Source: an uncultured Granulosicoccaceae bacterium
GTDB taxonomy: Bacteria > Pseudomonadota > Gammaproteobacteria > Granulosicoccales > Granulosicoccaceae
Assembly: GCA_937923745.1 (NCBI GenBank)
Contig: CALDUO010000018.1
Span: forward strand, 1 to 48,886
Direction of reading: 5' to 3'
DNA length: 48,886 nucleotides
Shown: positions 1-7,319 of the stretch, one piece after another
Layout of the letters: the number at the start of each line of letters is the position of its first letter
Numbering within the stretch: position 1 is the stretch's first letter
Notes under the pieces: generated by a model
Database searches by the model: none
What the model was told of the DNA's origin: nothing
Seen by the model: only the letters and a program-made list of their open reading frames with translations
Made by a program: the position numbers and the translations under genes

Positions 1-357
1 TGAGTAAACACGTCCATCTCCATTCTGTTTTCGCTCAGCCCTGATTTTTGCTGTTTGCTCCCCGATACCTTCCCCATCAAATGCAGTATTCCCGTCACCT
101 TGTGCATTTAGTGGCTCATCCTGCGTTATGCAGGAGACTGATATTGAAAGTGGATCATCATCAGGATCTGCCAAGCCTTTGATCTGAATTGGCTGATATT
201 TATGGTTTGGTGGCCACAACTGGCTTGAGGAGGGATAGGCCGATTCACATGAAGGCGGAGAGTTAGCCGCAGATTCGTTCTGGAATATAAAAACAGTCAT
301 TAACAATAAACTGCACATCAAACCTTTTGATACGCACTTCATCCATAATCGTTCCAT
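1..357 (-). CDS. Secreted protein with WPPNHK-type domain, 3' end outside window
   Basis: An open frame reads leftward from ATG at 357 to the window edge (119 codons, no stop), so the C-terminus is missing. A second ATG at 342 gives a cleaner signal peptide (MKCVSKGLMCSLLLMTVF) and may be the true start. After the signal peptide come the motif LWPPNHKYQPIQI and a DPDDDPLSISVSCITQDEP stretch, then GEGIGEQTAKIRAER and NGDGRVY. I recognise this series from exported bacterial proteins with Ig-like or cysteine-containing repeats, where it forms an extracellular domain of unknown role. There is no catalytic motif in the visible part. Nothing upstream on this strand looks like an operon partner. Confidence that it is coding is high; the function is unknown. 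Confidence 0.75.
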   Translation of the reverse strand, partial: MERLWMKCVSKGLMCSLLLMTVFIFQNESAANSPPSCESAYPSSSQLWPPNHKYQPIQIKGLADPDDDPLSISVSCITQDEPLNAQGDGNTAFDGEGIGEQTAKIRAERKQNGDGRVYS

Positions 358-1346
358 AGCGCAATGTCATCCTGAGATTGAATACACGTAAATGCGTGAG
401 CCAGTATACGGATTGATATTTGTTTGACAACCACTATCGATCAATTATTTTCATCTTACCAATTTTACCGTTACCCTTACTTATTAAAAAATAATCATGC
501 GCCTTGCTACGAATCTTTCGACGCAGCGTAGTTCAACGTGGCAATTAAATTGAGTTTTTTGCAACCGTATAGAGCTGCCTTGTTCAATTTAAATTTATAC
601 ACATGCATTGTCGGCCATCACAGACAAACCCACATGCCCACTAGAAACCGTCGTTAAATTGATTTTATTCACCTGCATGACAAGGAGCGCAGCTCGATCA
701 AATCCTGCCTAAGTTTCAGCACACACCCTCAAATTCTAAGATGGTTTCCGGTAACTCAGAAAAATTCGCTAAGAACGTGGCATTTCCCACAAACACAAAT
801 ATCGAGGTACCGCAGCTTGTTCTGCAATATATTGCTGAAAAAACAATATAATCCAATCTCTTCTTCGCATATCATCGCCGTTTTTTATCTTCCAATCACC
901 AGCACCCATTTCAGTATATTTACCATTTCCTTTATTTTTGTTTAATCCACTAAATATTCCCTGTTGCCGTAGCAAACTCTAAAAACAATAAATGGCAAAT
1001 ACGTTGACGTGATTTGTATCTATTATCTATAACTGTCTTGATCATAACTACACCTAAAAATCAGAACTGCAAGGCAACAAGCATTGAGTTAGCGCCTACT
1101 GCTATTTCAACCAAAATATCTAAAACAACCTAAACATTTTTAACACAATTTGCATGATCTGCAGACCAAACAGGAACAAAGACCCTGAACATGCGCACTT
1201 ATCAGAAATTTAGAGTTGATGGCTTATGGTTGTTACAACAAGCAAGCTACCAAGAGTCGCACTGGAGATTTGATGTACGTAAAGAAGAAGGGAGGAGGAG
1301 GAGCCGGGGTTAATAATTCTGCGGAACAGCGAAGGGCAAACAACAC
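358..1346. other. AT-rich gap without a confident gene
   Basis: About 1 kb of AT-rich sequence with frequent stops in all frames. The only candidates are a 40-codon plus-strand frame starting with ATG at 1191 (begins MRTYQKFRVDGLWLLQQ, stop at 1311, no clear ribosome binding site) and a TTG-initiated minus frame at 769-975. Neither resembles a known family. A purine-rich run of GGAGGAGGAGG type lies near 1290-1305. The base composition differs from flanking genes and would fit decayed or transferred DNA, but nothing identifiable remains. Confidence 0.5.
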
Positions 1347-1373
1347 ATGCAGCTGGCCAAGAGGCTAACTAGT

Positions 1374-1409
1374 GGACTGGCTAACGGACTGGCTAACGGA
1401 CTGGGCCAT
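1374..1409. repeat. 12-bp tandem repeat, three units
   Basis: GGACTGGCTAAC occurs at 1374-1385 and exactly again at 1386-1397; a third, diverged copy is at 1398-1409. It lies 38 bp beyond the stop codon of the minus-strand YidB-like gene. It is one of several 12-bp-period arrays in the window. Confidence 0.85.
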
Positions 1410-1447
1410 GCTGCATGTATTTATAAACTAAGGTGTTATCCGGTACT

Positions 1448-1864
1448 TTATTTAAACAAACCTTTCGCCATATCCAGGACACCTGACGCACCGCCGAGTT
1501 TGTCGGCGAGTCCTGATGCATCAAGCATCGAACCACCGCTACTGAATTTGTCGGCAAGCTCCGGGAGTGCTTCAGACAGTTTTTGTGCTGCTGAATCAGA
1601 GTCGATGCCCATTTTTTCAGACGCTGCCGCCAGCTGCTCATCGCCCAAAGCTGATTTTAGCTGCTCGGCTGATACAGGCGCATTTTCGCCGTCACCCATC
1701 CAGGATTGAACCTGTTCGCCGAGCCCGCCTTCAGTCAGTTTACCCATCAGGGAACCCATATCAAAGTTACCGCCGGTCAGCCCGGAAATGGCTTCCATCA
1801 TACCGCCCGCCTGATCACCAAGTTTGTCAGCCAAAAGGTCTTGACCCATTTTCATTAAATCCAT
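1448..1864 (-). CDS. YidB-like (DUF937) family protein
   Basis: 138 residues from ATG at 1864, preceded at good spacing by GGAG on the minus strand. An in-frame TTG at 1876 would put the start upstream of that ribosome binding site and is less likely. The protein is acidic, Gly/Met-rich and helical, with the pattern of the YidB/DUF937 family: an N-terminal DLMKMGQDLLADKLG helix, glycine-rich turns, and a C-terminal LADKLGG...MAKGLF segment. There is no signal peptide or membrane segment, so it is probably cytoplasmic. YidB proteins have no firmly assigned biochemical role. The gene stands alone, with no operon partner within 150 bp on its strand. Confidence 0.8.
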   Translation of the reverse strand: MDLMKMGQDLLADKLGDQAGGMMEAISGLTGGNFDMGSLMGKLTEGGLGEQVQSWMGDGENAPVSAEQLKSALGDEQLAAASEKMGIDSDSAAQKLSEALPELADKFSSGGSMLDASGLADKLGGASGVLDMAKGLFK

Positions 1865-2085
1865 GCTTGTCTCCAAAAATTAATTGTTGTGTGTGTGGCG
1901 AGATTATACGCAAGCATGGGTGTTAGTTGTTATTATCTTTTTTGGTTGTTAGCTCCAGGTAGTTCTTAAAGCCCCGACTGCTCCCCCGGCTAAAAACCCA
2001 AACCCGGGCAAAGAGACAATACGCCCGGCAGTGTGGCCTTAAATTTGCTCCCAACATGCTTTATTGTATTCAGGACATGGACGCT

Positions 2086-2685
2086 ATGAGAGTCGCCTTT
2101 GCCATCACACTTACCGTTATATTATCGGCCTGTGCATCAACCCCGACTACGCCGCTAACAAACCATGTAACACCGCAGAATGAAGCGCTTCTCGGAAACT
2201 GGATGTGTGGATACGAAATAGCTCTAGAGAAGAATGCACGAACACTCACCACAACAATGGACTGGCAAGAGAAAATTTTGGAAGATGGACGTTATATAGG
2301 CGTTGGAGTCCTTAGCGCATCTGTAGAAGGCGAGCCAACCAATACAGCAACGCTGTTTGTTGACGGCCGTTGGTTTGCAAACCATAACGAAATTCGGCTC
2401 CACAGTCATCGGGCAAGAGCAATACCAAACCCCGGAGCAACACCCAGTTTTACAAAAGCAGCAAAGTCAGCCAAATTTAATAAGTCACTTCTTAAACCAC
2501 AAACCGACGACTACATGATTACCGATGGCATTATGACCAGAACTTCCCAAAGAAAAGAGATGGAGGCGACTTGCGCAACATGGGAAGAATGGGAAAAAAT
2601 TTGCGCCGAATCTGCGCTGGATAATTGCGGCACAATACTCGAAGCTGAGTATTTTGATGAAATAACCAAGACTGTCTTTCAATAA
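2086..2685 (+). CDS. Hypothetical lipoprotein
   Basis: 199 residues. The start at 2086 is chosen because AGGA lies about 10 bases upstream and it yields a compact lipoprotein signal (MRVAFAITLTVILSAC) with lipobox LSAC. In-frame ATGs at 2056 and 2077 exist. The mature part contains LLGNWMCGYEI followed by mixed charged sequence and several cysteines (WMCGY, EATCATWEEWEKIC, LDNCGT), which could form disulfides in the periplasm. The LLGNW opening resembles small lipocalin-like or META-like outer-membrane lipoproteins, but I cannot assign a family. The upstream gap holds a 6-bp GC-rich inverted repeat (CCGGGC at 2004-2009, GCCCGG at 2023-2028), possibly a weak terminator. Confidence 0.75.
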   Translation: MRVAFAITLTVILSACASTPTTPLTNHVTPQNEALLGNWMCGYEIALEKNARTLTTTMDWQEKILEDGRYIGVGVLSASVEGEPTNTATLFVDGRWFANHNEIRLHSHRARAIPNPGATPSFTKAAKSAKFNKSLLKPQTDDYMITDGIMTRTSQRKEMEATCATWEEWEKICAESALDNCGTILEAEYFDEITKTVFQ

Positions 2686-2867
2686 ATAGCCAAACACAGC
2701 TGGTAACCAGCGTTTTATTGCCACAGAAGTAGGGCGCACACACGATAACATTACATTGCGCTTTCACCCGCACTATACGCGCTGCAACCCCAAGATAAAT
2801 TTTGCACACAACTTTCTGTTGGTCGCATCAGAACCTGTGAAGGCCAACCCTTTATGAATACATCAGG

Positions 2868-3335
2868 CTAGTCATAAACACTGATCACGCTGACCAACTT
2901 GTGCCACACATATGCATAAGGCGCGTCATCTTTGGTTAGCAATAGCCAGCCATCCGGCGTTTTATGACTAACGAGAGACGTTTTGTCGCGTGGCAACAAC
3001 CCTATTTGCGGATACTGCGTACCCGGCCCTGCCCTGAGTCTTGTCGGGGTGAGTACAAGGATTTCGACCGTGTAGGGCTCCATGTCCTCGACACTCACCA
3101 AGCCAGTGTCTGACGTCTGTTCGCTTGTATCAGTATCAACAGGCCGACTCGACGCAACCGAGACAGTGTTACTGCTGGTTGATTTAGCGACACCGGTTGA
3201 CGCGGCACTTGTACTCTCTGTACCGTCAATTGCCCCACTGGTTGTATTAACACCTGTCTGGTCGGTTGTTGTACCGCAGCCAACCTGCACTACCAGAACC
3301 ACTACCACAGTTACAGCTGCTAACCACTGTTTCAT
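2868..3335 (-). CDS. Lipoprotein with bacterial SH3 domain
   Basis: 155 residues. The N-terminus is a lipoprotein signal (MKQWLAAVTVVVVLVVQVGC) ending in the lipobox QVGC. Residues about 22-80 are a Ser/Thr-rich low-complexity linker. The last 70 residues carry an SH3b-like fold signature: VLTPTRLRAGPGTQYPQIG, then DGWLLL and YVWHKLV. SH3b domains in exported proteins usually bind cell-wall peptides or act as protein-interaction modules. Here the domain would sit in the periplasm, tethered to a membrane. The next minus-strand gene upstream is lysR, ending 92 bp away (stop at 3428), so co-transcription is possible. Confidence 0.8.
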   Translation of the reverse strand: MKQWLAAVTVVVVLVVQVGCGTTTDQTGVNTTSGAIDGTESTSAASTGVAKSTSSNTVSVASSRPVDTDTSEQTSDTGLVSVEDMEPYTVEILVLTPTRLRAGPGTQYPQIGLLPRDKTSLVSHKTPDGWLLLTKDDAPYAYVWHKLVSVISVYD

Positions 3336-3427
3336 TGCTCGTTATCTTGTGTTGTAGGAGCGGCGATTGTACCTGGAAACGGATAGCCACGAGCGCCGAA
3401 TAATTGTCGGCAGGGTGCTGCTCTTCA

Positions 3428-4360
3428 TCATCTCGTATTAGGTATCGGAAGCGAGTCAAGCATGCGGTTGACAGACTTGGCTTCGTCCATAATCCATGCT
3501 TTGAAGAGGCCAACTCTTTCCAGACCTTCGGTGTTGGCCGCAGTGACAAAATAATAGCCATAGCGCGACTGCACAATATGTTCGAACGGTTGTACCAAGC
3601 GTTTACTGGCAATGTCTGTTGCGGCCAGTGTCATCCGGGCGAGCAATACACCATCACCATCAACTGCCGCCTGAATGGCGTGGTCAGCCTGGGTAAACCG
3701 CAAGCTACTGCCGGTATCGGGTAGTTGGTCTAACCCGGCACTCTCCACCCACTCATTCCAGCCTGGCGCAACACTGGGATCTCTCATAGAGTCATCGAAA
3801 ATCAGACGAACACCAGACAGGTCCGCCCGGACCGTTTCAAGCAACGCCGGCGCGCACAGCGGCGTATAGGCCTCGCCAAATAACCAGGTCACCGCAAGAC
3901 CCGGATAATTGCCGTCGCCGTGTCGGATGGCGACATCAACATCGTCGGTGTCAAAATCAACGCTCTTTATGCTGGTGGATAATCTCAGGTCAATATCCGC
4001 ATGCTGCGACGTAAAACCGCCAATACGCGGGATCAGCCATTTGGTCGTGATGGCAGGCCCCGCGCTAACCACTAATGCGCTTGACTCGCCCGCTGCAGTC
4101 ACCTTCTTTATCCCATCGGCGAAACTGCCGAACCCCCGTTTGACATCAGGGTACAGCGACTCCCCGGCAGCCGTCAGCGCTACTGCCCGGGTTTTACGGA
4201 CAAAGAGTTTTACCGACAGTGATGACTCAAGCAGCTTGATCTGATAACTCAAGGCAGCAGGCGTCACATGCAGCTCTTTCGCCGCTTTCTGGAAGCTCAT
4301 ATGGCGTGCAGCCGCTTCAAACGCATGCAGTGCTTTTAGGGGCGGAAGGCGGTCAGTCAT
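3428..4360 (-). CDS. LysR-family transcriptional regulator, GcvA-like subgroup
   Basis: 310 residues. The N-terminal winged helix-turn-helix is LPPLKALHAFEAAARHMSF then KAAKELHVTPAALSYQIKLL, the characteristic GcvA/AmpR-type LysR pattern. The effector-binding domain starts near residue 95 (SALVVSAGPAITTKWLIPR) and ends with a RYGYYFV motif typical of the subgroup. The start at 4360 is immediately followed, on the promoter side, by a dyad of LysR-box type. Its likely target is the divergent small gene at 4482, its own promoter, or both. The effector is not predictable from sequence. Members of this subgroup control amino-acid, beta-lactamase and envelope genes. Confidence 0.92.
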   Translation of the reverse strand: MTDRLPPLKALHAFEAAARHMSFQKAAKELHVTPAALSYQIKLLESSLSVKLFVRKTRAVALTAAGESLYPDVKRGFGSFADGIKKVTAAGESSALVVSAGPAITTKWLIPRIGGFTSQHADIDLRLSTSIKSVDFDTDDVDVAIRHGDGNYPGLAVTWLFGEAYTPLCAPALLETVRADLSGVRLIFDDSMRDPSVAPGWNEWVESAGLDQLPDTGSSLRFTQADHAIQAAVDGDGVLLARMTLAATDIASKRLVQPFEHIVQSRYGYYFVTAANTEGLERVGLFKAWIMDEAKSVNRMLDSLPIPNTR

Positions 4361-4364
4361 GACT

Positions 4365-4387
4365 ATAGTTTAAATCTCTTTAACTAT
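4365..4387. promoter_or_regulatory. LysR-type operator candidate
   Basis: ATAGT at 4365-4369 and ACTAT at 4383-4387 form an interrupted dyad with 13 bases between, containing the T-N11-A arrangement typical of LysR sites. It sits between lysR (ATG at 4360) and the divergent small gene (ATG at 4482). Autoregulation and control of the small gene are inferred. Confidence 0.5.
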
Positions 4388-4481
4388 TAGTTCAAAACTT
4401 TCCGTTTGTGAGCGTGGCTTTTTGTACCGATACTGTAGTCAACAGATTAATTATTTTAAATCGGCGAAAGAGGAACGTACC

Positions 4482-4649
4482 ATGATTACAACAGCTTCAG
4501 ACTACGCGACCATCCGTTATCAGGCCGGTATCGAGCGAACCGCCGCCTTACGCCAACTGGTGGACGCTGCCAGACACTATCTGACACGGCGATTCGCCAC
4601 ACACAGTGGCATAACCAGCAATAGCAGCCAGCGCCTCAAAGCAGCCTAA
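4482..4649 (+). CDS. Small protein, 55 residues, divergent from lysR
   Basis: Start ATG at 4482 follows AGAGGAA with good spacing, which favours it over the upstream in-frame codon at 4422. The sequence begins MITTASDYATIRYQAGIERT, then RQLVDAARHYLTRRF and a polar tail. It looks like one amphipathic helix with a Tyr/Arg-rich pattern reminiscent of small helical proteins (RSP_7527 or DUF1127 style) found in proteobacteria. That resemblance is by eye only. It has no signal peptide. Divergence from a LysR gene across a LysR-box-like dyad suggests it is regulated by that protein. It may be a small regulatory or stress protein; the function is unknown. Confidence 0.6.
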   Translation: MITTASDYATIRYQAGIERTAALRQLVDAARHYLTRRFATHSGITSNSSQRLKAA

Positions 4650-4705
4650 AGACGGCTCACCTGCGACCTGAGGGCAGTGCCGGGATTTTCGGGAAAGGGA
4701 TTTCC

Positions 4706-4851
4706 CGGACACCCCGAATCCTATCTCAGCGACTTCACCGGATGGTGACTTCCCGGAAATGACCTCCTGGACACCCCAAACCGCGGATAACCTCCTGGAC
4801 ACCCCAAACCACGGATAACTTCCTGGACACTCCAAACCCAAAATCAGCACA
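4706..4851. repeat. 28-bp tandem repeat with TGGACACCCC core
   Basis: Three consecutive units with exact 28-bp spacing begin at 4768, 4796 and 4824 (TGGACACCCCAAACCGCGG type, third copy with CACTCC). A related outlier, CGGACACCCCGAATC, begins at 4706. The units are contiguous, with no spacers. The array lies between the small gene and the minus-strand dioxygenase gene's 3' end. The 14-mer GGACACCCCGAATC at 4707-4720 recurs exactly at 26992-27005. Confidence 0.85.
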
Positions 4852-4881
4852 GCGGTCGCTGCACAGGGCTCTCGTCGTTGA

Positions 4882-5943
4882 CTAATCCCGCAATTCTGGC
4901 GGCACGCTCAGTTGGGTACCAGAAGTCACGATGCCGCCCCGATCACCGACGTCCAAAGACCCGTAACGCTCTGCAAAACACGGTGGCAGCTCACGGTCTC
5001 CCGCCATACTCAGCCACAACCTGAATAAATGCCGCCTTCTGGGAGGCTCTGGCCAGTCCACAAACCCCGTTCTGTCATGCAGCTGTGAATGGTTGTACAC
5101 AAACTGCATATCACCGGGCTTTAGCCGCATTACCAAGTGCATGTCAGGGTCGTTGGCCAACGCATCAAATCGGTCCAGCGCCGCAATGTAGTCTGTGGTG
5201 AGTGGCGGTATATCATCAAAACGCTGCGCACTCTCTATATATTGGCGCTGATAAAAAACAGTGAGCTGCTGCTGATACCAGCTTAGCACCGGGATGTTCA
5301 TGTAAGGTGCCGCGCCCGGCGGTACTTCGCCCCGCCGATCTGTTGCAACCGGCCTAAACAGCTCTGCGGCAAGCGCCGGGCACTCCTCGCGCATGCGATT
5401 AAAAATAGACACCGCGCTTACCAGCAAAGAATCGCCGCCTTCCTTCGCCTGCTGCAGGCACAGCAGACCCACTACATCGGCGCTATCGGTGTGGAAGCTC
5501 TGTCGCTCGGCCGTTTGATAAATTCGGGTGTCTGGATTGGCGGCATCCGCGCCCGTATCACGTACCTGCCCCAAAATATGACCATCAGCGTTTTGCGACC
5601 GCGCAGAACCGAGATGCGCACCAACGCCGTAAAACAACGTGGCTGCAAATTTCGTGGTGTAGCGCTCGACCGGCAACCCGGACAACAGCTCAAAACCGGC
5701 GCCATGGAGTAGCTGCTGTTTTTTGCTCGCCAACAGTTCTGCCATCTCTGTCAGTGGGAACTTTGCTGCAGTCAGCTGGGTCAACTCTTGATTGGTCGCC
5801 AGAAAGTGCCGTGTCGCTGCCTCCAATTCGGCGATCTGCTCTTGCGTTAATACGGTTCTCCAGTGGGCCGGGGTTTCTGCCATTGATCGCCCTAACCACG
5901 CTGCTGGCGTCTCGATCAGATCGGGTAAGGTGTCTTGTGTCAT
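4882..5943 (-). CDS. TauD/TfdA-family Fe(II)/2-oxoglutarate dioxygenase
   Basis: 353 residues from ATG at 5943 (a TTG lies directly upstream). The iron-binding facial triad is visible: HTD within QSFHTDSADVVGLLCL near residue 151, and the distal histidine in NHSQLHDRTGF. RRRHLFRLWLS supplies the 2-oxoglutarate-binding arginine. Family members use oxygen and 2-oxoglutarate to hydroxylate a substrate carbon, often releasing sulfite, amine or aldehyde. This long form with SADVVGLLCL is a subgroup with few characterised substrates, so taurine is not assured. It is divergent from the Tat-exported metallo-hydrolase gene (starts 90 bp apart), implying a shared control region and possibly a shared pathway. 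There is no signal peptide, so it is cytoplasmic. Confidence 0.88.
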   Translation of the reverse strand: MTQDTLPDLIETPAAWLGRSMAETPAHWRTVLTQEQIAELEAATRHFLATNQELTQLTAAKFPLTEMAELLASKKQQLLHGAGFELLSGLPVERYTTKFAATLFYGVGAHLGSARSQNADGHILGQVRDTGADAANPDTRIYQTAERQSFHTDSADVVGLLCLQQAKEGGDSLLVSAVSIFNRMREECPALAAELFRPVATDRRGEVPPGAAPYMNIPVLSWYQQQLTVFYQRQYIESAQRFDDIPPLTTDYIAALDRFDALANDPDMHLVMRLKPGDMQFVYNHSQLHDRTGFVDWPEPPRRRHLFRLWLSMAGDRELPPCFAERYGSLDVGDRGGIVTSGTQLSVPPELRD

Positions 5944-6032
5944 CAAATTGCCTGCCTGAAACGTAAAGGTAGTATTGCTATACCGCGAACCACAAAGTCC
6001 AAATCATTCATACACAACAGGAGTATCATCGC

Positions 6033-6992
6033 ATGAAAGACACCTCAACTCTGCTCCAGACACCGCTCTCGCGCCGTAAATTATTAGGCGCTGCCGCCTC
6101 ACTGCCTGTTGCAGCCGGACTCGTGTCTGCCGGTATCAAACCTGCGCTTGCCGGTGCCCATGCCCAAGCCGTACCCAACGCCACCAAACACAGCTTTACG
6201 TGGGGTGACATGGAGGTTTCTACCCTGCTGGCAGGCACCCGCACGGCCGAAAACCCACAATCTATCTTTGGTATGAATGTCAGTGCCGAAGAATTTACCG
6301 AGGTCAGCGACAACAACTTTATCCCTGACGATAAAAACCAGTTTTTCTTTACCCCTACCGTGGTCAAAACAGCCAGCGATGTTGTTCTGTTTGACACAGG
6401 CCTGAATCAAGCAGGCATCGTTGCACCGTTAGCCCAAGCCGGTGTTGCACCCGACGACGTCACGGTTGTTGTGCTGACACACATGCACGGCGATCATATC
6501 GGCGGCCTGACCGGCGACGACGGTATGCCCACGTTTCCCAATGCACGCTACGTCACCGGTCAGGCAGAATACGATGCCTGGGCAGGCATGAGTAACGAAG
6601 GCTTCGATGCCAAAGTAAAACCCTTGGCAGAAAAAATGACTTTCATAGGTGATGGTGGTTCGGTCGTCTCGGGTATTACCGGTATGGCCGCGTTCGGTCA
6701 CACCCCCGGACACATGGTGTACATGATCGAGTCTGCCGGCAAACAACTGGTCGTGACCGCCGATACTGCCAACCACTATGTCTGGTCACTCGCCTACCCT
6801 GAGTGGGAAGTAAAATTTGATATGGACAAGGCAAAAGCTGCAGCCGCTCGCAAACAGGTGTTTGGTATGCTCGCGGCCGACAAAATTCCGTTTATTGGTT
6901 ATCACATGCCGTTCCCCGGACTCGGCTATGTAGCCCCGCGCGGCGAAGGCGGTTTTCAGTTTGTCCCTGTCACTTACCAGCTGATGATGTAA
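6033..6992 (+). CDS. Tat-exported metallo-beta-lactamase-fold hydrolase
   Basis: 319 residues; ATG at 6033 is preceded by AGGAG with suitable spacing. The N-terminus has a twin-arginine signal (LSRRKLLGAAASLPVAAG) ending near the ALAGAHA cleavage region. The metal site follows MBL rules: THMHGDHIGGL (HxHxDH), then GHTPGHMVY and a TADTANH aspartate, giving a two-metal centre. Tat export fits a cofactor-loaded periplasmic enzyme. The family includes lactonases, thioesterases and sulfur-cycle enzymes; the closest general match is the exported subgroup annotated simply as MBL fold metallo-hydrolase. Divergence from the dioxygenase suggests linked function. The substrate is unknown. Confidence 0.9.
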   Translation: MKDTSTLLQTPLSRRKLLGAAASLPVAAGLVSAGIKPALAGAHAQAVPNATKHSFTWGDMEVSTLLAGTRTAENPQSIFGMNVSAEEFTEVSDNNFIPDDKNQFFFTPTVVKTASDVVLFDTGLNQAGIVAPLAQAGVAPDDVTVVVLTHMHGDHIGGLTGDDGMPTFPNARYVTGQAEYDAWAGMSNEGFDAKVKPLAEKMTFIGDGGSVVSGITGMAAFGHTPGHMVYMIESAGKQLVVTADTANHYVWSLAYPEWEVKFDMDKAKAAAARKQVFGMLAADKIPFIGYHMPFPGLGYVAPRGEGGFQFVPVTYQLMM

Positions 6993-7028
6993 GTCGCTTT
7001 CTCTTTTTAAGTTCAATACCGCAAAACA

Positions 7029-7062
7029 CCGTGTGGTCGTGACTCCTATCACGACCACACGG
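7029..7062. terminator. Perfect 14-bp inverted repeat, terminator-like
   Basis: CCGTGTGGTCGTGA (7029-7042) pairs perfectly with 7049-7062 across a 6-base loop. It lies 37 bp past the stop of the MBL gene. No T-tract follows, so it may work as an RNA-stabilising 3' hairpin or a Rho-assisted end rather than a classic terminator. Confidence 0.7.
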
Positions 7063-7319
7063 CTTACCCCCTTCAAGGAATTACGCTTCACCAGACGACG
7101 GGTTTCCCATTATCTGGCCAGTTGTTAAACACCCCACACTTTTACGAACCCAATTGCAGCAGCCTTCCGTGAACCGTGTATCAGGTTGATATTTGGTTAC
7201 ATGAATTCACCGAAGACTAAGTAAAAAGCCAACTCAGTCGATATCATCAAAGACCGTCTAATTGTCAGTGGGGCAGAAATTTATGCGGCAATCGATTACA
7301 AATACAAGCGTGCGTAAAT

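Noticed and set aside
769-975. 68-codon minus-strand frame
   Set aside because: It starts with TTG, lacks a ribosome binding site and has no recognisable pattern; it lies in AT-rich DNA with frequent stops.
1347-1926. Plus-strand frames opposite the YidB-like gene
   Set aside because: They are antisense shadows of a well-supported gene with codon pattern fitting only the minus strand.
4548-4850. 100-codon minus-strand frame over the 28-bp repeat
   Set aside because: Its translation simply echoes the tandem units, and it overlaps the small gene at 4482.
4768-4851. Possible CRISPR array
   Set aside because: The 28-bp units are contiguous with no spacers and no cas genes are nearby.
7029-7062. 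Riboswitch upstream of the Amt fusion
   Set aside because: The perfect hairpin is simple, sits close to the preceding gene's stop and about 260 bp before the Amt start, so a 3' end hairpin is the simpler reading.
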